Program-made: the position numbers and the translations under genes
The notes under the pieces: generated by a model
Database searches by the model: none
What the model saw: only the letters and a program-made list of their open reading frames with translations
Told to the model about the DNA's origin: nothing
In this document: positions 59,387-64,000 of the stretch, piece by piece
Layout of the letters: the number at the start of each line of letters is the position of its first letter
How positions within the stretch are numbered: the first letter of the stretch is position 1
Assembly: GCF_000424325.1 (NCBI RefSeq)
Contig: NZ_AUJR01000004.1
Location: 124,001 to 188,000 of the forward strand
Direction of reading: 5' to 3'
Length of the DNA stretch: 64,000 nucleotides
DNA from: [Clostridium] clostridioforme AGR2157
GTDB taxonomy: Bacteria > Bacillota > Clostridia > Lachnospirales > Lachnospiraceae

Positions 59387-60574
59387 TTATTGAGTGTGGT
59401 TTTGCAGCCAGTTTATGGCATTGGATGCGTAAAGTGCACTGCCCAGGGGAAGAATGTCCTCGTTAAATACGACGTGGTCATTATGCATCGGTTTGCCAAA
59501 CAGCGGATTTTCCTCTGAGGTTCCGGCGCCTATCAACATATAGCAGCACGGCCTCTCATAAGTATAAGAGGCGAAATCCTCTGATCCCATACCTCCTTGT
59601 GCAAACAATACTATTTTATGAGGCTCATAGCATTTTTTCATGTAACTGGCAATTTCCTTGACCATTTCACTGTCATTTTGCAGCGGTGGTGCAGAGGCGA
59701 TTTCTTTCACACAAGCCTGTCCACGAAAGAGAGAAGCTGTCTGAGTGGAGATTTCTTCAATTCTGTCAAAGATGAATTTGGATATCTTGCGATCCATTGT
59801 ACGGATGGTTCCCTCCAGAATTACCTCTTCTGGGATGATATTCGGAGCTTCGCCGGCAGAAAACTTGCCAATGGTAAGTGCGGCTGGCTGGGTGGGTGCA
59901 ATTTCTCTTGCAACGATTTCCTGAAGAGACAGATAAACATGGGCCGCAATATTGATGGGATCGACTCCGGTTTCCGGCATTGCACCATGGCAGCCGGTGC
60001 CTTTTATATGGATTTGAAATAAAGTACATCCTGCCATGCAGGTACCTGAACCACACATAACCGTTCCGGATGGAATGCCGGAAACTACATGGAAAGCAAT
60101 GCATGCATCTACATGGGGGTCTTCCAATACACCGGCCTTGAGCATTGCCTTTGCTCCTGTGAATCCTTCTTCGTCAGGCTGAAATACCAGTTTTACAGTT
60201 CCAACCAGATTCTGCTGGTATTGTTTTAACAATTTAGCTGCGCCCAGAAGCATGGTTGTGTGCATATCGTGTCCACAAGCATGCATATAATCATTTTCTG
60301 ATGCAAACGGAACAGGAGCAGCTTCCTTAATTGGCAGAGCGTCCATGTCCGCGCGCAGAAGGATTGTTTTACCTGGCTGCTTTCCGGATATTGTGGCAAT
60401 AATAGCACTTTCACATAGTTTCTGGGGGCAATATCCATACTCTTCCAGCTTACCAAGAACAAATGATTGGGTCTGTGGTAAGATTGGACCTACTTCAGGA
60501 TATTGATGTAATGTTCTTCTAATCGATACAAGTTCTGGTTTCAGCTGCTCTGCAGACTCAAAAATTGATTTCAT
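59387..60574 (-). CDS. M20 family amidohydrolase (N-acyl amino acid/hippurate type)
   Basis: 395 residues. M20D metal and catalytic residues: C/H pair in HACGHDMHTTMLLGAA (about residues 95-110), the EE pair in FQPDEEGFTGA (about residue 135), a ligand histidine in IAFHVV and a late histidine in MHNDHVVF. A dimerisation domain lies between about 180 and 295. The enzyme removes acyl groups from N-acyl amino acids in the cytoplasm. CAGGAGG precedes the ATG by about 9 bp. No operon partner is visible. Confidence 0.9.
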   Translation of the reverse strand: MKSIFESAEQLKPELVSIRRTLHQYPEVGPILPQTQSFVLGKLEEYGYCPQKLCESAIIATISGKQPGKTILLRADMDALPIKEAAPVPFASENDYMHACGHDMHTTMLLGAAKLLKQYQQNLVGTVKLVFQPDEEGFTGAKAMLKAGVLEDPHVDACIAFHVVSGIPSGTVMCGSGTCMAGCTLFQIHIKGTGCHGAMPETGVDPINIAAHVYLSLQEIVAREIAPTQPAALTIGKFSAGEAPNIIPEEVILEGTIRTMDRKISKFIFDRIEEISTQTASLFRGQACVKEIASAPPLQNDSEMVKEIASYMKKCYEPHKIVLFAQGGMGSEDFASYTYERPCCYMLIGAGTSEENPLFGKPMHNDHVVFNEDILPLGSALYASNAINWLQNHTQ

Positions 60575-60821
60575 ATTATTATCCTCCTGTTAATCAAGTA
60601 TACTATAAAAATATGAATATAATGTGAAAACATATAATAAATAAAAACTGAAATTGAGAAAAAGAATGTTGGGAATAGTATGTATTATTAAAGTGAGTTG
60701 TATACTTGCAGCATCGGTATTCAGCAGAGCATTTGAATAAAGGAAGTTATTGTGGATGTCCATACGATTCCGGGAAATGTGACAGATGCGCCCCCCTTAT
60801 GTGAACCGCCTTCATACACTG

Positions 60822-60911
60822 TTATTCAATTTTTCCGTCTTTTACGGTAATAATACGGTTACTACTTTTTGCCGCTTCGGGAGAGTGCGTTACCATAATA
60901 CACTGGGTCAT
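60822..60911 (-). pseudogene. C-terminal remnant of an ABC transporter ATPase
   Basis: Twenty-nine codons on the minus strand read IMVTHSPEAAKSSNRIITV, then KDGKIE and a stop. This is the H-loop and tail of a MacB/bacitracin-type ABC ATPase. A TAG two codons upstream closes the frame, so nothing but this piece remains. Confidence 0.65.
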
Positions 60912-61031
60912 ATACTAAAAAAAGGCATTACGGACACTCTCTGTCAGTGCCGAACAGGCAACTGGCGCGTCATGATATCTTTTCCAGCAGGAAAAGCGGC
61001 TGCCGGCCAGTGAAAGGTTTCTAAAATTCTG

Positions 61032-61040
61032 CATATACTA
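61032..61040 (+). promoter_or_regulatory. Sporulation-type -10 box ahead of the subtilase
   Basis: CATATACTA fits the CATAnnnTA -10 shared by mother-cell sigma factors; it ends 28 bp before the start codon. No AC -35 lies 16 bp upstream, so SigE is as possible as SigK. Confidence 0.35.
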
Positions 61041-61068
61041 TTATCAAATACCCTGCATGAGGTACATC

Positions 61069-62826
61069 ATGGCGGACTGCCCTTTTAACTCAGCCTCAGA
61101 GACCATTGCTGACTTTATCTACCGTTACGGGAGCCAGCAGCAATTTCCTGGTGATTCGGAAGATATTCTCTGTATGGACTTTGTAAGTACTGATTTCAGC
61201 ATTATATATACCCAGCTAGATACCGTAAAGCCCATATCACTAAGCAAGTTTACCTATTACAGTATCCCTGGTCTGTACACGCTTTTAGACAGTTCCAGCA
61301 TGGAGGCTTCCGGCATTTTAGCAACCCACGCATCGCCTGCCCTGAGCAATCGAGGGCGAGGCGTTATAATCGGCATCATAGACACGGGAATTGACTATAC
61401 CAATCCTCTTTTTCGCAATCAGGACGGAACTACCAGAATTATCAGTATTTGGGACCAGAGTCTTCCAGATGATAAAAGTATCCTTCCTGCCGGCGTACCC
61501 AACCGCTATAATGCCAGCGGGGCAACCTACGGCACAGAATACACTCGGGAGCAAATTAACGAGGCGCTGGAATCTGATGCTCCTCTTACCTTGGTGCCCT
61601 CTACCGATACCAACGGACATGGAACCTTTCTGGCGGGCATTGCTGCCGGAGGAGTACTGCCTGAGCAGGATTTTACAGGAGCTGCCCCAGAATGCGAATT
61701 GGTAATCGTCAAACTAAAACCAGCCAAACAATATCTGCGTGATTTCTATCTTGTCAGTAGTGACGCTGATGCTTATCAGGAAAATGATATTATGATGGGC
61801 ATTAAGTACCTGCGTGTGGAGGCATTCAGCCAGAGAAAGCCTCTGGTCATTCTACTGGGAATCGGCTCCAATCTGGGCAGCCATGAGGGAACGTCTCCAC
61901 TTAACGTGATGATTCAGGATATCAGCAGAAATCTGGGAATGGCCACGGTAATTGCCGCAGGCAATGAAACTGGCCGGGGTCATCACTACATGGGCTCTAT
62001 ACCTATGGGTGAATCGTCCATTGACGTGGAAATCCGAGTTGGAAATCCGGAATCTCAGCGTGGATTTGTAGTAGAACTCTGGGCCGCCACCGCTGATACA
62101 TATTCCGTAGGATTCATCTCCCCCAGTGGTGAATCAATAGGCCGCATTCCTATCATAGGCAGAAATGAAACCTCTATCCCGTTCCTTTTGGAACCCACGG
62201 TCATTACAGTCAATTACCAACTGATTGAGACAGGCGCAGGCAAGCAGCTTGTTTTTATACGTTTTGAAGCCCCTACAAAGGGAATTTGGAAAATACGCGT
62301 GTATAATACCCAGTATCTCACAGGGCAATTTAATATGTGGCTTCCGGCCCATAACCTGATTTCCGATGAAACCGTGTTTCTGACTCCCAGCCCTAATACT
62401 ACCATAACCCTCCCAGGAGATTCTCCCTCTCCAATCACAGTAGGCGCCTACAATCATTTCAACAACAGCATCTACATTCATTCCGGCCGTGGGTATACAA
62501 TAGGCGGATTGGTTAAACCGGATTTAGCGGCCCCAGGGGTTGATGTAAGCGGACCATCCATAGGGTACAGGAACGGAGACTCCATTCCCATGACTACCCG
62601 GACAGGAACCTCGGTTGCTGCCGCCCACGTTGCTGGTGCTGTCGCTAATCTTTTAAGCTGGGGCATTGTAGAAGGATATAACATAACAATGAGCGAAGCC
62701 TCTGTTAAAGCTTTTTTAATACGGGGAGCAAAACGAAATCCAGCCCTATCGTATCCCAACAGGGAGTGGGGATACGGGGCTCTGGATTTATATGAAACAT
62801 TTTTACGGTTAAGAGAAGTAAGATGA
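61069..62826 (+). CDS. S8 family serine protease (subtilase, Csp-like)
   Basis: 585 residues with no signal peptide. The catalytic triad is intact: aspartate in IIDTGIDY (D105), histidine in NGHGTFLAG (H184) and serine in TGTSVAAAHVAG (S515). A long insert (about residues 300-460) sits between H and S. This architecture fits the clostridial Csp-like subtilases, some of which process the germination hydrolase SleC; others have uncharacterised roles. ATG 61069 has GAGG 6 bp upstream and is preferred over ATG 61057. The SVAAAHVAG serine motif differs slightly from the usual SMAxPHVAG. Confidence 0.88.
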   Translation: MADCPFNSASETIADFIYRYGSQQQFPGDSEDILCMDFVSTDFSIIYTQLDTVKPISLSKFTYYSIPGLYTLLDSSSMEASGILATHASPALSNRGRGVIIGIIDTGIDYTNPLFRNQDGTTRIISIWDQSLPDDKSILPAGVPNRYNASGATYGTEYTREQINEALESDAPLTLVPSTDTNGHGTFLAGIAAGGVLPEQDFTGAAPECELVIVKLKPAKQYLRDFYLVSSDADAYQENDIMMGIKYLRVEAFSQRKPLVILLGIGSNLGSHEGTSPLNVMIQDISRNLGMATVIAAGNETGRGHHYMGSIPMGESSIDVEIRVGNPESQRGFVVELWAATADTYSVGFISPSGESIGRIPIIGRNETSIPFLLEPTVITVNYQLIETGAGKQLVFIRFEAPTKGIWKIRVYNTQYLTGQFNMWLPAHNLISDETVFLTPSPNTTITLPGDSPSPITVGAYNHFNNSIYIHSGRGYTIGGLVKPDLAAPGVDVSGPSIGYRNGDSIPMTTRTGTSVAAAHVAGAVANLLSWGIVEGYNITMSEASVKAFLIRGAKRNPALSYPNREWGYGALDLYETFLRLREVR

Positions 62827-62909
62827 TTCATTCCAGTGAATAGGTGGAAATGGGGTTGGCATAAGCCTTCCATAGGAATGAGCCAGGCAGAAAGCCTGTC
62901 TGTAAAGTA

Positions 62910-62952
62910 AGACATCAGAAATTTTTATGAGTTTCGGATGTCTTCTTTTTTT
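62910..62952 (+). terminator. Terminator after the subtilase
   Basis: AGACATC (62910-62916) pairs with GATGTCT (62937-62943), extended by an imperfect GAAA/TTTC pairing, and is followed by TCTTTTTTT. Confidence 0.75.
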
Positions 62953-63141
62953 GTTCAACGGTCTTGCAGGGGGAAGAATGTTTGGCCATTAAGGCCTCGG
63001 ACATAAAGAGAGAAAATGGTTGAAAACCCGTAGATGGACAGCAGGCGAAGTAGCCTGGGAAGCATTGCGTTACCGGCAGTTATTGCCGCTAGAGGTAGAG
63101 GATAGATATAATGTTTGCATTGTAACAGGTAACTGCACTGT

Positions 63142-63285
63142 TATTTGCAAATTTTAATGGGAGGGGGATATTGCGAACTCAAATCGGCTCTAATGGTATC
63201 TGTATTCGGCAAAAATGGAAAAAATATTTGCAATAGAATGAAAATAACATAAAATGGAGAAGCTAAAATATTGAATTTGCAAATA
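63142..63285. repeat. 12-bp inverted repeat flanking the recombinase promoter region
   Basis: TATTTGCAAATT (63142-63153) and its exact complement AATTTGCAAATA (63274-63285), 120 bp apart; a further ATTTGCAAT lies at 63227. GGTAAC-like bases flank both arms. Such repeats next to a tyrosine recombinase may be its crossover or arm-binding sites. Confidence 0.6.
63228..63255 (+). promoter_or_regulatory. Candidate promoter of the recombinase
   Basis: TTGCAA (63228-63233), 16-bp spacer, TAAAAT (63250-63255), inside the inverted-repeat interval and pointing toward the recombinase. If the interval inverts, the promoter would face away. Confidence 0.4.
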
Positions 63286-63311
63286 GTAACCACTATTGTC
63301 AGGAGGAAACC

Positions 63312-64000
63312 ATGAGAAAGGAATGTATCGAACAATTTAAGGAGTATTTAAAGCGTGAAGAAAAGGCAGGAACAACTATAAGTAAATATGTTCACGATGT
63401 AAATGAAATGTTAGTATTTATGAGTCATATGGAATTAAACAAAGAAGCATTAATTGAATACAGAAAGTATATGAGTTGTCATTTTAAACCTCAGACTGTT
63501 AATGGAAAACTTTCGGCAATTAATACCTTTTTGGACTTTATGAATTTAAAGGAGTATAAGGTTAAATTCCTAAAAGTACAGAGGCGGATATATATTGATG
63601 AAAAGCGGGAGCTTACAGAGCAGGATTATAGAAGGCTTTTGGATACGGCAAAGCGTAAAGAAAATAAACAATTATATTATATGATGATGGTTTTATATGG
63701 AACAGGCATTAGAATCAGCGAACTTCCTTTTGTTACGGTTGAATCAATAGAGAATGGGAAGGCAGAAATATCCATGAAAGGGAAATACAGAGTAATTATT
63801 TTTCCTAAAAATCTGATTAAAACAATAAAAGAGTATATTAAGATTTTAAATATACAAAGTGGATGCGTGTTTCGAACAAGAAGTGGCAGAAATCTGGATA
63901 GGAGTAATATATGCCATTCTATGAAAAAGTTATGCAAAGAAGCAAAGGTTGAGCCTTCTAAGGTGTTTCCCCACAATTTCAGACATCTTTTTGCAAAATG
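63312..64000 (+). CDS. Tyrosine-type site-specific recombinase/integrase (3' end outside window)
   Basis: At least 229 residues, running off the window. AGGAGG lies 5 bp before the ATG. The N-terminal SAM-like core-binding domain (FKEYLKREEKAGTTISKYV, residues about 8-90) is followed by the catalytic domain with its first arginine in YGTGIRISEL (about residue 140), a lysine in the SMKGKYR hairpin and the HNFRH box near the window end. The catalytic tyrosine would lie beyond base 64000. The gene is clearly more AT-rich than its neighbours, suggesting acquisition. It could belong to an integrated element continuing to the right, or be a stand-alone invertase. Confidence 0.9.
   Translation, partial: MRKECIEQFKEYLKREEKAGTTISKYVHDVNEMLVFMSHMELNKEALIEYRKYMSCHFKPQTVNGKLSAINTFLDFMNLKEYKVKFLKVQRRIYIDEKRELTEQDYRRLLDTAKRKENKQLYYMMMVLYGTGIRISELPFVTVESIENGKAEISMKGKYRVIIFPKNLIKTIKEYIKILNIQSGCVFRTRSGRNLDRSNICHSMKKLCKEAKVEPSKVFPHNFRHLFAK

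Larger units (their letters stand above)
60575..61068. other. 494-bp gap with an ABC ATPase fragment
   Basis: Apart from the ABC-ATPase remnant (60822-60911) and a SigE/K-like box near the subtilase start, I see no gene, terminator or repeat here. The right half is somewhat GC-rich and looks like scrambled remnants. Confidence 0.5.
62953..63311. other. Non-coding lead region of the recombinase gene
   Basis: Contains a 12-bp inverted repeat and a promoter-like pair, listed separately, plus an unsupported ~50-codon open stretch (63005-63156) with no start or ribosome site. The recombinase ribosome site AGGAGG is at 63301-63306. Confidence 0.5.

Noticed and set aside
63005-63156. A plus-strand open stretch of about 50 codons ending in the inverted repeat before the recombinase.
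   Set aside because: No ATG/GTG start with a ribosome site and no recognisable family; not strong enough to call a gene.

Overview
The window looks like a chromosomal segment of a gut Lachnospiraceae member, probably of the Enterocloster/Clostridium bolteae-clostridioforme type. This is inferred from the gene families, strong AGGAGG-type ribosome sites, spore-associated genes and a roughly 50% GC body with AT-richer ends; no marker gene in the window fixes the species. I saw no rRNA, tRNA or CRISPR array.

Layout. 1-8.8 kb: sugar catabolism. A DUF4867 protein (cut by the window edge), an L-fucose/arabinose-type isomerase and xylulokinase end at a strong terminator. An AraC regulator then faces a GPH symporter - GH5 - GH43 operon for beta-linked plant glycans. 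8.8-12.2 kb: a C-GCAxxG-C-C redox protein coupled to a CoA-disulfide-reductase/rhodanese fusion, and an aromatic-acid-exporter-like protein. A RelA/SpoT-domain pseudogene follows at 12.2-13.0 kb. 13-21.3 kb: an AraC regulator divergent from an ABC sugar importer, a GH36 alpha-galactosidase and a GH13_4 amylosucrase-like enzyme, which together look like a raffinose-family locus. 21.6-30.6 kb: a two-component system divergent from an unusual operon (large solute-binding lipoprotein, two sugar-type ABC permeases, a HlyD-like coiled-coil adaptor and a MacB-core-like membrane protein) with no ATPase gene.

30.6-34.7 kb is a decaying stretch: a 5'-truncated cell-wall-binding repeat protein, an intact PfkB kinase, a DctP remnant, an alpha/beta hydrolase broken by one frameshift and two stops, a complete-looking type I toxin-antitoxin module too small for ordinary ORF calling, and a hairpin-rich, mobilization-like non-coding scar. 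34.7-47 kb holds mostly core genes: HD protein, FliB-like methylase, Mrp/NBP35 ATPase, small alarmone synthetase, GNAT, LrgAB, PepF, MATE, a phospholipase-D-type enzyme, an amidohydrolase and an Hsp20 gene under a CIRCE element.

47.4-56.5 kb is a full AI-2 (Lsr) import and processing locus: cupin-lsrK and lsrR on the minus strand, lsrACDBF on the plus strand, with an operator-like palindrome between them. LsrG is absent and a cupin sits next to lsrK. 56.5-62.9 kb looks like a sporulation/spore-surface neighbourhood (DUF4397 protein with 60-bp repeats, YmaF, a small coat-like protein, a Csp-like subtilase); several of these genes have SigK/SigE-like -10 elements. The window ends inside a tyrosine recombinase preceded by inverted repeats that may mark an invertible or attachment site.
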